Counted from the first letter of the stretch, positions 12,360 through 24,837 are shown. The stretch: 64,000 nt of DNA from Hirsutella rhossiliensis (GCF_020360975.1 NW_025408674.1:1984001-2048000); one strand, 5' to 3'. The notes: generated by a model from the sequence alone, not told the origin. Program-made: numbers and translations.

Positions 12360-15300
12360 TACTTTTATTATAGTACGTTTATATACTTTATATTAAAGTG
12401 CCCCTTCCTTTAGCTAAGCGGCCTATAGCGGTTTAAGTAGTAAAAATAAAACCGCTCTTTACCTTAAAAAATAAAAAGGACTTTACTCCCTTAAGCTTAA
12501 AGGGAAAAGAATAGCTTTAGAGTAAAGATAGGCTTTAGAGCCTTAATTACTAATACTAGGAAAAGAGAAGAAAAAATTCTCCTTTTATTTATAAGAAGAG
12601 CTTAATTTAATATAAGTTATAATTAATATCTCCTTACTTATCGCTGCTTTTATAAATAAGGGCTATTAATATTACGCTATAGTTAATAAAGCGCTTATTT
12701 AAGAGATATAAGTACTAGTAAAAAAGATTACCTTAAAGTAAGTAAAGAGCGCTTTAAGTATAATAAAAGGTATAGAGATTAAGGGTATTATATAGCTAGC
12801 TATAAAGGTTAATAGTTGTTATAAGCTTATTATAGCTTATATAATCCTTTAACTAAAGTTTCCTTTAATCTTTAAGAAACCCTAGTTATTATATATAGAG
12901 TTATACTTAGTTTTATATTAAAAGAAGCTATAGTTTAAGCTTATATAATAGTAGGTTTACTATAATAATAGTTTTATAAGTATAAGATTAAGCGTATAAG
13001 CTTTATACTTAGCTTAAAAAGTCTTTACCTTTATCTTTATAAGTACTATATAATAAGTAAAGTTAGAAAAAGGTTAAGTAGCGGCTAATATAGTAGTCTA
13101 TATAGTTAGCGTAGTAGATATTAATAAAGCCCTTAAAATAAAAAAGCTAAAGTCGCTTACTAAGCTATAATAGTAAATACTAAAGCGCTTTTATAACCTT
13201 TTATTACTATTTAAGTCTTAGGAAGTAAATAAGCTTAACTTATAAAAGCTAAGGGTAAGCTATAGGATTATACTTTATATTAATAAGAAAGGGTAAGAAC
13301 TACTTATACTATTTAAACCGCTAAATAGTATATTATATATAGAGCTATTAATACTAAAAAAGATATTAAAGGACTTCTTAAAATAAGGTTTTATTAAAGT
13401 AAGTAGTTTTAAAGTAAGAGCGCTAGTCTTATTTATATATAAACTAAGGGGAGGGATATAGTTCTATTATAACTATAAGGCTTTAAATATAATTATAAAG
13501 CTAGACTACTACCCCTTACCTTTAATATTAAATATACCTTGAAAACTCTTAAATATAAAGTAGTTTATAAAGCTAAATATGAAATAAGCGTTTTATAGAG
13601 TATAGATCTTAAAAGGTAATAAGTAAAAAATAGCGTTCTATATATACTATAGCTAATTTAAGTAGCTAATAATACCTTATAGCTTTTTAAGAGCGGTTAC
13701 TATCTTTTAGTATTATATTAATAATATACTTTAAGACTTCCTTAATAAGTTTACCTTTATATATATAAATAATATCCTTATTTATATAAGCGGCTTTTAT
13801 AAGGACTATATATAAAAAGTATAAAAGGTCTTAAAGCGCCTTTAACTTTATAGGCTTTACCTTAACTTAAATAAGTATAAATATAAGGTTAAAAGGGTTA
13901 AGTACTTAAGCTTTATTATTTATATAAGCGTAGGTATATAAGCGGATCCTATAAAGATCTAAGCGATCTAAGACTAAGCGGCCCTAATAATATAAATAGG
14001 TATATAAAGCTTCCTTAAGTTCGTAAACTATTATAAGATATTTATTAAGGGCTTCTCTTATACTATAATACCCTTAAATAAGATTACTAAGAAAAGGACT
14101 GCCTTTTTTTAGGGGCTTATATAAGAAGGAGCGTTTTATATACTTAAGGACTTATTCTTATAATCCTTAGTACTACTTTAATAAGACTTTAACTAGTCTA
14201 TATTAGTTAAAGTAAACTATAATAGCTAGGTACTTAAAGAAACGCTTTCTTTAAAAGTAAATAAGTAGAAGTAACTAGTAGCGTTTTACTTTTATAAGTT
14301 AACCTTAGTAAAGCGAAATTACGCTATTTATAATAAGGATATACTAGCGATTATTAGCTGCTTTAAGTAGTAATAAGTAAATCTCTAAAGCTATAAAAGC
14401 TTCGAAGTTCTTATAAAGAGAGATATAAGAAGTATATATAAAATATATAATAGTAAAATTAAAAGTAAGGGGTTAGATAAGTAAGGTAGAGATATTTAAT
14501 TCTTATAGGGGTAGTAATTATAGTAAGGGAGTAATTATTATATTTCCTTAATTATCTTTCTTTCTTCTATTTAACGCCCCTTTTTATACCTATCTAGTAT
14601 TTTAATTAATAAAGAAGATCCTACTTAAAGAAGCTATTAATATCCTTTTAACTACTAAGCTTTTTTTAGGGTTTTCCCTCTCTTTTCTAGCTATTACTAG
14701 TATATCTATCTTATCTTTCGCTACCTTTATAAGAAGCTATCGCTACTTTTACTTCCCTTTATACCCTTATCCTTCTTTCTATACCTCTTTTTAGCTCCTT
14801 CTTCTTTCTTTTATACTAAGTATTTTTAGCTTCCTTAGTCCCTCTTTTAAGGGATATCTCTAAGAACTATAAAATTAAGCTATACTTCGTAATAGAAGTT
14901 CTTATAGATTATATAGCTACTTAGTATAGTATATTACTTATAAACTAATAAAGGGCTTATAAGGGTTAACTAAGAAGTATAAGCTTACTTATAAGCTATT
15001 ATAAGCTATAACTACGTAGATTAAGACTAGTAGCTTCTTATAGCTTAACTTACGTTAAATAGTAAACTATATACCTTTATTAAAATAGCCTTTTTTTTAT
15101 AATATATAGCTTTAAACCGCCTTTATTAGTTCCCTTTATTATAAATATAATAGTAGAGTAATATAATAAATTATTATTAAAAGGCTATACTTTTATATTT
15201 ATATAAAAGCTATAAGAGACTATAAATTATTACTAATCTATAATAGCTACTATAGTATAAGATTAAAAGTAATATACTAATAAAACTAAGGCTTTAATAA

Positions 15301-15870
15301 ATAGGTTTATAGTAAGGGATAAAGTATAGCTAGACCTTTATAACTATAAGTTAGTATAGCTAAAGAAAAAGCTTAACTAGCTATATATAAAGTTTATAAT
15401 ATAGAGAGTTATTAGCTTATAAGATATAAAGCTTAATAGTCTTTTAATAAAGGTCTATAATAAGATTAATATAAACCTTCTTTACTAAGCCTCCTTTAAC
15501 TTTTTACTTAAATAAGAAATAGTAAACGCTTAACTATCTATAATTAAAGTAAAGAAAGAAGATAAGTTTAAGGTTAAAGAGATATAGGCTATACGCTAAA
15601 AGAAGGTTATTAAGGGGAAATACTAAGAGGTCTTTATTAAGTAGTAAGGGTATCTTAACCCTATATAAGAACCTATATATAAGTTTATAGGAGCTATAGC
15701 CCTTAATAAGTTTAAGGCTTTATATATACTAATATATATAAAAAATAAACTAATAAACTACTAATAATAGGTTAAGCTAGGATTATAAAGTAAATAAAGT
15801 AAAGTAAGTAATTATTATAATATAAGCGTAATAGTATAAGTAAAGATAAAAATAGTATTTATTTTAAGGT
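12360..15870 (+). pseudogene. Gypsy G2 pol relic (nucleocapsid end, RT, RNase H, integrase)
   Basis: Encodes, in ruined form, the Gypsy pol region. The nucleocapsid zinc-knuckle segment near 12362-12405 has lost its cysteines and histidine by RIP apart from the last Cys. The RT palm reads FTFIYINNILIY at 13750-13790 (both catalytic Asp to Asn). RNase H and integrase-like sequence follows, interrupted by solo LTR A4 at 14409-14894. The sister copy at 26690-33667 gives the alignment that supports this call. No product is possible. Confidence 0.75.
14409..14894 (-). repeat. Solo LTR, family A (copy A4), nested in Gypsy G2 pol
   Basis: 486-bp reverse copy of the Copia LTR with a perfect 5-bp TSD GAAGT at 14404-14408 and 14895-14899. 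This copy, with A3, fixes the true LTR ends of family A. Confidence 0.9.
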
Positions 15871-17366
15871 AGAGCCCTTAAACTACTTAAACTTATTTTT
15901 TATCCTTACCTTTATTATTATTATTATTATTATCCTTATTATCCTCCTTTACTTTATTAGTAGCGGCCGCGCTTTCTAAGGCGCTTAAGCGGCCCTTTAA
16001 GCCTACGAGCTAGTTAGCGGTAGTAGCGGCTCTAAGAGCGGTAGAGGTAAGAGGGAGGCGGCTAGTAGCGGCGGCGGGGGTAGCGGCGGGTATAGCTAAG
16101 GGGACCGCCGATAAAGTAACGGAGGTAATATCCCTAGTACTAAGGGAGTTAGTAGCGGAAGTAAAAGAGCTAAAGGAAAGGAACTTACTTAAGGATAAGG
16201 CCCTAGCGCTTAACGGCGCGGAGATTATAGTAAGCGGCAGCGGTAGCGGTACGGCGCTTCTTAGCGGCCCCTTATATCTACCTATACGCGCTAGCCTTTA
16301 AGCTAATACTATAGTAAGTAAGATAAGAAGCGCTATATTATAAGCGCGGCTAGTATATATATACTAGTAATAACTACTATTATAGCGGCGCTTAACTTAG
16401 TTAATATAAAGGAGCTCTTATAATATATACTATATATAAGGGGCCGTATAAGTAGCTCTAGCCTATACTTAGCGCTTATAGTTTAAGAAGTTAGCGGAAA
16501 ATAGCTACTATACTTATTAAGTAGTAGACTTATAAGGGTAGTAAAGGTAGAGGTAAAAGTAGAAGGGCTAAGCGTTATAAGCGGCGGTAGGGATAGCATT
16601 ATTACTTAGAAGGGCGATATAAGGGTAGCTAGTATAGTAAAGGTAAAGGCAGCGGTAGTAAGCGTAGTTATAAGGGAATAAGTAGGAGTAGTAGTACCGG
16701 TAGAGTTATTATTAGCTATACTTAGTATAGTATTAATAAATAACTCTATATACTTTAAGAAGGATAAAGAAAGAGAGGGAGAAGTAAATATATTTACCGC
16801 GGAAGTTAGTATAATAAAATATAGCCTCCTACTTTATAAGGTAAGGAACTTATTAATTAAAGTTATTATTATTATTAAGGCTATTATTATTACTATTACT
16901 ATTACTATAAGTATATATTAATAGAGCGGCCTATTTAGCTAAGAATAAACTAATACTTTAAGTAAAGTAAAACTTATTTATTACTATTACTACTATAATT
17001 AAAGAAAGAGGAGAAAGAAAGAAAAATAAAAAAAGGGGATACTACTTTATATACCCTTTAATAAAAGAGGCTACTTAAGGCTAAGGGGATAGGTAACCTA
17101 AGGCTTATATAGGTTTAAGCTAGCCGCCGGCCGCTTAAGGGTATATTTAATAAGTTATACCTTTATTTAAACGGCCGGCCGGCTAATTAATATAAAGCTA
17201 AGTTCTAGCTACCTAAACTAATAAGCGCGGGGATAATAAAGCTAATATAGCTAGTATAATTAATAAGAAAGGTTAAGGTAAAGCTAGTAGTATAAAAATC
17301 TTAGGGCTTAATTATATAAAAGCCGTTAATAAGGTAGCGCTATACCGCGCTTAAGGAATAGTATTA

Positions 17367-17550
17367 TATAAAAGTCTTTAACTATTATAGGTTATAAGCT
17401 TAAGCTATAGCTTAAGCTATATAGTTATATAAAAAGGGCCGGATCCTATATATATATATACGCTAGCTATATATAAAAGAGCTTTATATAGCTTATTAAT
17501 ATTATTTTATAGATAGTACTTATATATATACTTTTACTTACTTTATAATA
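17367..17550 (+). repeat. 3' LTR of Gypsy G2
   Basis: 184 bp, collinear with 9885-10070, starts TATAAAAGTC, ends TTTATAATA, followed by the GCTAG duplication. Confidence 0.85.
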
Positions 17551-17555
17551 GCTAG

Positions 17556-19344
17556 TAAAACTAAGGTTTCTTTAAAAATACTTCTTAGCTTTACTTAATA
17601 TTTATTTATATAATTTTATACTATTATATTTAAGAAGGTATATACTAATATTATTCTTAGTAAAGTATTATAAAGTAAATAAGTATAGTAATAATAAGAA
17701 CTTATTTATAAGCTTAATTAGTATAGTTAATTAATAGTAAACTAGTTTATTACCTTTTATATTAAGGTTAAAAGGAGTCCTTTAATATTTAAAAGTAGTT
17801 TTTTTTAAATTATATTAAATTATATAGCTAAAGTATAAATAGTATTAAGCTATAAAATAAGTTTATTTAATAGGCTAATATCCTTTTTATTTTTATATTA
17901 TTACTTATATATAACCTTTAAGGCTATTATAAGGCTAGTAAAGGAAGCCCTATACTAATAGTCCTAGCTAATTATATAGCCTTATAGCCTATAACTAATT
18001 AAGGAGGATTTTTCTTAATATAAATATAAAGATAATAAAGGAAAGGTTAATTTAGCTAGTCCTATACTATTTTCTTCCTTTATTACTAGGTTCCTAGGCC
18101 CTTATTATACTCCTATATTAAGGATTAAAGTAGTTATAAGGGTTAAGAGGTATTATAGCGTTATAGCTATAATAGCTTATTATTATATAGCTTAAAAGCT
18201 ATTTTATTATATAGCCTAAAAGCTGTTTCTATATTACTATAAGTAGGGATTATTAGTGCTAGCTAGTTAGGGCTAGCGGTAGAGTAGCTAGATAAGCTAA
18301 GGATAGGAGCGGGATTTAAACCTATAACCTTATAAAAGAAGCGGGTCTTTTAATAGCTTTTACTACTATACTATCCTCTTAGCTAACGTCCTTAGTAATA
18401 TAAGGTAAGGCGGTAATAAGGATTCTAAAGCCTATAGTACTTAAGAAGCTAATCTTAGTAAGTATAATAATTACTATAATACCTTTAGCTTTTATCTTAA
18501 CTACTAGCGACCTTATATTAATATATAGCTTATAAAAGAACTTAGTATATTAATTTATTATAGTATATATATAAGGTACGCGAAAATTAGTATAAGCTTA
18601 AATAATACTAAGTATATAAAATAGTTTCTTACCTTCCTTTTTATTCTCTTTTAATATAATATAGGTAGGATTATATAAATTCTCTAAGATAATATATATA
18701 TCTTTAAAGCTAGTAACTATACCTATAGTATAGAAATATAAGAGCTATAGCTAAGAAAAATAATAACGTCCTTATAACCTAACTATTTATATTTAATAGA
18801 TTTTACTAAATTATTTTAGTATATAACGAATTATTTACTTATAGAGTTATATTATTAAGTCTTAGGTAAAAATACTATATATACTATATATACTAATTAG
18901 CGCTATTACTTATATTTAATAAGCGGCTATAATTTTTTTATAATAATAAAAGACCTATAAGTATAATATATAGCTAAGAAGGAAAGCTTTTTATTAAACG
19001 CTTACTTATCTTTACTATTATAGCTTAAACTAACCTTCTTATAACCCTTAAGTTCTAGCTATATAAAGTCTTAAGTAGTTTATAGTATTCTTATTTAAGT
19101 AGTAAACTTAAAAGCTATAAAATACTTATAATTATTATCGTTAAGTAATTAAAGAGAACTATTATAAAAGCTAACTATAATTTTAATACTTTTTACTATC
19201 TAAGTATCTTAATATAAAGGTATAGTTTTTATAAGTATTACTAATATATTAAACTATAATTCTTATTATAGTTATAATAAGGTTAAGCTATATTAAAGAC
19301 CTAAGATAAAATATATTAAATTAAAATATTAAAGTATAATATAA
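17556..19344. other. RIP-degraded sequence, no protein gene recognised
   Basis: AT-rich relic DNA between Gypsy G2 and the left truncated end of the H2 Gypsy copy. The only structured item is the tRNA-like segment at 18302-18380. Confidence 0.5.
18302..18380 (-). pseudogene. RIP-mutated tRNA-like sequence with Pol III A and B boxes
   Basis: On the minus strand this 79-nt segment has an A box TAGTATAGTAGT (TAGTGTAGTGGT before RIP) at the right distance from the 5' end and a B box GGTTTAAATCC (GGTTCAAATCC before RIP). The T arm and most acceptor pairs can form if G-to-A changes are allowed for. The anticodon loop is not canonical, so it is a decayed tRNA or the head of another tRNA-derived SINE. 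The amino acid cannot be assigned. Confidence 0.45.
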
Positions 19345-20041
19345 GTTTATTTACTAACTACCTCCCTTACTACCTTTTTATTATTACCTTCTTTTCTTTC
19401 TTAAGTATATATAATTTACTTCCTTTTACCTTATACTTACTTTATTTCTTTATATACTACTATTTTATATACTTATTTTACTTTATTCCTCCCTCTTTTA
19501 TATATATACCCTTATACCTTATTAACTATATATATACCTTATTATATATAAATACCCTTTTTCCTTTCCCTTTTTTTTTCCCCTTTCTTTTAAGCTTTAC
19601 TTCTTTTATATATATACCTTTACTTTACTTAATTTCTATTACTATACTATATTATATTATAACTACTATAAGCCCTTATACGCCTACTAGCTTCTTTACT
19701 TTATATAGTAGTACCTTACTTCTTAATATACTAAGCGACTATACTTTATTACCTTTATACTAATTAATATATTTACTTATATCTCTTAATAAGTATAGCG
19801 CGACCTATAATACTACTATATAGCGGCTACCTTATCTTACTTATATAAGCTAAATAATACTACTAAATATTAAGATATAGTATAGTACTTATTAAAACTA
19901 AGCGTTACGATATACTTATAACTACTTTATTAATACTTATATTAAATTATACTACTACTTTATTTATTACTTTCCCTTAACCTTGTTTAATAAGACGCTA
20001 ATATAATAATAGTATATTAAAGATATTATTATTATTATTAA

Positions 20042-20813
20042 TGTCGCGAAGACCATTGCGCCACGCAGGCAAAAGTGGAACGCGCCCCAACAAGTGCGCT
20101 GCAATTGACACATATGACTGACAACCGCGTCTTCCGACACACCCCCTCAGGGATCGCGGCTCCGCCGGGAGCCCTGGACCTTATAGCCCAAGACGCGGGA
20201 GTCGAACACTAAGCGCCACGCCAATAACCCAAGGAAATCCAAGAGAGGTAGTCGTCTACGGGGGATTGAACCCCGCACCGCGCGCAGTTACCGGAAGTTG
20301 CAGGGGTGGTGTGCCATCCCCTCCCGGGCTTATAACTCTCGCGAAGAGAGATGTAAGAAGTGCATGTAAAATGCATAAAGGTGAAATTGGAAGTAAGGGG
20401 TCGGATAGGCAGTGTAGAGGGATTTAATTCTTATAGGAGTAGTAATAAAGGTAGGGGAGTGATTGTTGTATTGCCTTAATTATCCTTCTTTCCTCTATCT
20501 AACGCCCCTCTTTATACCCGTCTAGTATCTTAATTGATAAAGAAGATCCTGCTTAAAGAAGCTACTAATGTCCCTTTAACTACCGAGCTTTTTGCCGGTT
20601 TTTCCCCTCCTTTCTAGCCGTTGCCGGCACATCCGTCTTATCTCTCGCTACCTCTATAGGAAGCTATCGCTACTTCTACTTCCCCTTATACCCCTACCCT
20701 CCTCTCTGCACCTCCTTTTAGCTCCTTCCTTAAAACCTATTTTTTAGCTTCCTAGGTCCCTCGTACTAAGGGATATCTCCGAGAACTACGAAATTAAGCT
20801 ACGCTTCGCGATA
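20042..20813 (-). mobile_element. 772-bp LTR-derived mini-element (family A), mostly un-RIPed
   Basis: A perfect 5-bp TSD ATTAA flanks the unit (20037-20041, 20814-20818). Read on the minus strand it is one family-A LTR (20813 to 20337), the primer-binding motif (20336 to about 20320), about 280 bp of leader, and then only the last dozen bases of an LTR (TCTTCGCGACA). Termini are TGTCGCGAAG and CTTCGCGATA on the plus strand. CA and TG are common, unlike the flanks. The leader resembles Copia-1's only for its first 40 bp. It contains a stem GGGG-TTCAATC-CCCC resembling a T arm, but no full tRNA. It encodes no protein: an internally deleted or TRIM-like derivative. Confidence 0.8.
20337..20813 (-). 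repeat. Family-A LTR within the mini-element
   Basis: 477 bp, the least mutated LTR of the family in this window, retaining TG and CA at sites that are TA elsewhere. Useful as the reference for RIP changes in the other copies. Confidence 0.88.
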
Positions 20814-22144
20814 ATTAATACCCTTTAAAACTATATATCTTAAAGGACGTTTAATAACTATTAAAGTAACCTTTATATATATATTTTATTCCCCTTTTAA
20901 CCTTATCTTACTACTTATCTTTAACTATTATTTTAGAATATTAAGCTTACCTATACTATTATATTTATATACTAAGCTTAGATATACTTTAATATTTTAT
21001 AGTAATTAAGTAATAGTTAAATAGCGTTTATAGTTAGTTAAAATTAAGTTAGTATCCTTAGTATATCTTATTATTTTTATATCTTATCTTATTATATCTT
21101 ATCTTTATCCTTATTCTTATTTATTTTTTATTGCTATTTATTTTATATTTATTTTATATTTATCTTTTATTATTTTCTTTATTTCTTAGTAAGCTTCTCT
21201 TAACTCCTACCTTTTTTTCTTTCTCTCCCTTTTATCTTTTACTTTCCTTTCTTTATCTTCTACCTTACTTTTATTACCTTTCTCTTACCTTTCCTTTATT
21301 ATTCTCTCTTATATTTCCTTACTATCTCTTAAATCGCTTTAAGGCTTTTATATCTTAGAAGTTATTTAATAAGTACTATAATAGGTTTATATACCCTTAC
21401 TACTTTATAAGTACTTATTACTATCTACCTTTTTTTCTTTACTTTTACTATACTTATTAAATCTCTTTAATAATATACTTAGGCTTATTATCCTTCTTAA
21501 TTACTAATAGTAGTTAGTAGTTATTAACTACTATATCTAAGTAATAAGTTATTCATTACCTTATAAAGAAATTCTATATAAAGCTTTTTATATACCCTCT
21601 TTAATATATCGAGCTTAATTATATATAGGCTTACTACCTTTATTATAATATACTTTTAGTATAGCTAGTTAAGCTTTTTATATAGCTAGTTAGTTATATA
21701 TTTAGCTATATTTACTTATACTTTATCGCTTACTTTAAACCTTTTTATAAGGGCTCTTTTTTAAATTTACTATTTCGTTTTATCTTACTTATACTATAAT
21801 AATAGTAGTTTATAAAAAGTTAATTACCATTCTTATCTTTTAAGCGAGCTCCCTTACCCTCCTTACTTTTAGTATTAGCGGCTCCTTTACCCTTATTATT
21901 TAAACTAGCTTAATATTATATCTTTATATTATAAAGAATAAGCTTATATTTATTATTAACGCTATAGAATTATTTAGTATAGCTTATATATATAGTAGCT
22001 ACTTTCCTTAGCTATCCTAGCTATAGTAAATATATACTTAAAGGTATACTTAAACTTTTTAGTTCGCGTACTTAGTTAACCTATTTATTTATAAGTAGTA
22101 TATTAAACTTAACTTCTTTTATATTTTTATTTATCTATAAAACT

Positions 22145-22224
22145 ACCCTTATAGTATAGTAGTTATATACCTAGGAAGCCTACTAGCTATAACGCTAGAG
22201 TTAGTTTAAATCTAGCTAGGGGCA
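22145..22224 (+). promoter_or_regulatory. tRNA-like head of SINE copy 1 (internal Pol III promoter)
   Basis: A box at 22152-22163 and B-box region at about 22203-22213, each with RIP-type changes from consensus. All seven acceptor pairs form if one G-to-A change is reversed. The anticodon arm is not clear enough to name the parent tRNA. Confidence 0.7.
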
Positions 22225-22621
22225 CGATTAATTTTTAGTTGGACTAGTAGACTACGCTAACCTACTTATTAATTAGCTAATTAGCGCTTCTAGAAGCGCT
22301 TATAAATATACTAGCAGTCTAGCCCCGCTATAAGTAGGCCGGCCCGGACCTCGCCTACCTAGACCTAGCGACGAATTCGTTAGGACCTCCCCCTAACCCC
22401 GGTTCGGGCCCCTTAACCGGGAAAATAAAAACCTAGGGCCGATACTAGCAACTTAATAAGTACGGCGCGAAGCCGGTGCGATAACCCGACTACCGGCCCG
22501 GCTAAAGGCCGGCATTAATAAAAAAAATAGCCCGCTAAGCCTTATAGCGGAAAAATAAAGCAGAGCCTAGGAAGATATTATTATAGGATAAGGTTAGAGA
22601 TAATTATATAATTAACTATTA

Positions 22622-24476
22622 AGTTAGCACCCCTAGCTTCCGGCACCCCTTACTTCTAGTACCCTTCGTAGTACTAAGGCAGGTATATTTTAAACGCAAT
22701 TAAAGCTGTATTTTAATATCACGATAATTAAATTTAGTGTTTCTAGATACTCTAGCTACTAGCTATTATAAAGAGCTTTAAATCCTACGTTCTAATTAGC
22801 TATAGCGGCGGCAGCCGGCTTAAGCGTGCGCTCGAGCTATTTCTTTGTCTTTATAACTTATTTAATCTATATAAACCGCCTATTAAGGTCCTAAGGGACC
22901 TTTTCCTATTTTTAAGGCCGTAGATAATATAATTAATGCTCTAGCTACTATATTCGAAGTTAGGAGGCTATAAGCTACTAATTTTGCTTATTAAGGCTAT
23001 AGCTAACCTTACTAAAGAGTAGTCGGATCGTACGGTTAACTTAACCGCGGTTTTCTAGCCCTATAATAAGGCGACGGACTTCTTATAATCGTTTAAGCGT
23101 TTTAAGGGCATTATAAATAGCTAGGGTACTAAAATTCTTTCTTTTTAACGGCGTTAACGGCGTTAATAGCTATGGTAAGACAAACTAGCTTAGTAAGGAC
23201 TTTACTATATTAACTAGCTATAGTCCTAACCTACGCTACCCGCCCTTAATATTCTTTTCGGTTAGACCGGCCTACCGGGCCTAATAATATACTTAGAGGA
23301 AGGTAGCCTTACTAATTAGCGCTATATCGTCGAAAGATACGATTTTTTTTTAAGTTAACGTCGGTAGGCAGCCTTAATCGGCGAGAAAACCGAGATATTA
23401 AGAGGTTAGAGGACATAGGAGGAGTATACTAATAGAAAAAAAAGATAAATACGATTCTTAAAGTATTTATATATAAAATCGTCGGTCTAATAGCTCCTAT
23501 AGCTATTAACGATAAGGAGAATATTCCCTTATAAGTAGCGCCTTATTTAAGGGATAAATACCTACTTAAGCTATTAAATAGTAATAGAATCGCTTATCTA
23601 GCCCTTTAAGGAAGTAACGAAGTCCTAATCCTTTAGAAAATTAAGTTCGTTAGGGAACTATTACTATTAGAGGTCCTAGCCCTTAAAGATTATAAGGGGG
23701 GTTAAGGCCTAGCCCGTTATAAAGACGTATTCGACGATTATAGTCTAATAACGCGATCTAAGCTACTTTTTAATAGCCTCCTTCTTCTCTAAGCTCCCTA
23801 GCACTAGCCTATTATAGCTAAGGCCCTTAAGGATGCCTATTTCGTCTATATTAAAGCGTGATTCCGGTAGGATTGCCTATATAGCCGGTAGCTTAAGTAA
23901 TTAGAACTATTCCTTAATCCCGCTAATAGAGGCGCCGTTAATACGGGCAGAATTAAGAGATTTACCTTTAATCGTGCTAATCTCTAGGTTTTAGGCTAAA
24001 AAGCTCGAAACCTAGTATTTTCTAAGCGGGCGGGAGTCTTTACTAGCTACGATAATACGGCCAGCGAATTCCCTAAGTTAATAATACGTTAGAGGTAGCC
24101 TAAGGGCCGCTTAGGCAAGAACCTATTTATAGAGGTGTTTTTCCTACTCTCGACTAAGCCTTTAAGATGCCTCTTTTGCCTCCTTTATAGGTAGGGCTCC
24201 TTTAAAACGCGTCTAAAGGGTTATTCTTAGAATACCCTACTTACGACTAGCTTAGAGCTAAGGTATACTATTATTAATAGCTTCGAGCGCTTCTTAGAGC
24301 TAATTTTCGATATATTTAGAAAGATAAGGCATCGCTAATTCGAATAATATTTATTTTATAATTATTAAATAAGAGATATATAAGAAAACACGGTTATAAT
24401 ATAGTAGGTAGTTAACGCGATAGTAATATAAGGAGGTGCTAGAAGTAGGGGGTACTAGAAGCTAGGGGTACTAACT
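22622..24476. mobile_element. 1855-bp TIR transposon, partly RIPed, inserted in SINE copy 1
   Basis: The ends form inverted repeats starting AGTTAG(C/T)ACCCCTAGCTTC with TA on each side (22620-22621 and 24477-24478). TA target, AGT- start and 1.85-kb length fit the Tc1/mariner-pogo (Fot1-like) group. The removed segment restores SINE continuity. The interior is RIPed and I could not recognise a DDE motif. A cysteine-pair stretch (CLFC) appears on the plus strand near 24170. No intact frame. Confidence 0.7.
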
Positions 24477-24837
24477 TAACCGTTAACTAAAAACGCTTAT
24501 ACTACCGATTAACGCTATATACCCCGCGTATATAAAGGAGTTACTTTCTAAGGTTACTTTATAGTAAGGCTAATACGATTCTAACTAACTATAACGATAC
24601 CTAAGATAGCCGGCGTAAGATTCTTATATATTATAACCGCGACCTAGTATAAGGGCGGACTAGCTACGAAAGAAGGGAGGGTTTTCCTTTAAGTACTTTA
24701 GTTTTTCCCTCTTATTTAACGTCGAAGTTCTAGATACCTTTAAATAGGTTACTAGTATAATCTTAATAATAATATCTATAAAACTCCTTTTAAAAGTTTC
24801 CTATTTAATTTAGCTTTTTATTTAATATAATTAACTA

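Larger units (their letters stand above)
9885..17550 (+). mobile_element. Gypsy G2: LTR retrotransposon with three nested solo LTRs
   Basis: LTRs of 186 bp (9885-10070) and 184 bp (17367-17550) flank an internal region transcribed left to right. Flanking GCTAG occurs at 9880-9884 and 17551-17555. The same family occurs in reverse, better preserved, at 26690-33667. Insertions inside are LTR E (10517-11214), LTR I (11681-12248) and LTR A (14409-14894). The RT catalytic motif is RIPed to YINN at 13762-13773. The 3' internal part (about 15960-16320) keeps GC-rich GCGG repeats matching the sister element. Confidence 0.88.
22145..24774 (+). mobile_element. tRNA-derived SINE, copy 1 (interrupted by a TIR transposon)
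   Basis: This is about 773 bp of SINE after removing the 1855-bp insert at 22622-24476. An exact 11-bp TSD, TCTATAAAACT, lies at 22134-22144 and 24775-24785. The first 80 nt fold like a tRNA: acceptor ACCCTTA/TAGGGGC (first G now A), A box TAGTATAGTAGT, T arm GTTAG-TTTAAAT-CTAGC containing the B box. The tail is a (TAA)n-type repeat, CTTAATAATAATA. Variable-length long TSDs, a Pol III promoter and a simple tail are SINE hallmarks. Sister copies: 24838-25596 and 42291-43057. Which LINE mobilised it is not visible. Confidence 0.8.

Noticed and set aside
20240..20290. tRNA gene suggested by a T-arm-like hairpin in the mini-element
   Set aside because: No acceptor partner or A box about 70 nt upstream on the minus strand; only a hairpin remains.
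21131..21358. 75-codon open frame on the plus strand
   Set aside because: Starts at TTG, is Leu/Phe/Tyr-rich because of pyrimidine-rich RIPed DNA, and lies in a Gypsy leader relic (matching 44940-45200 in the sister copy, where it is not conserved).
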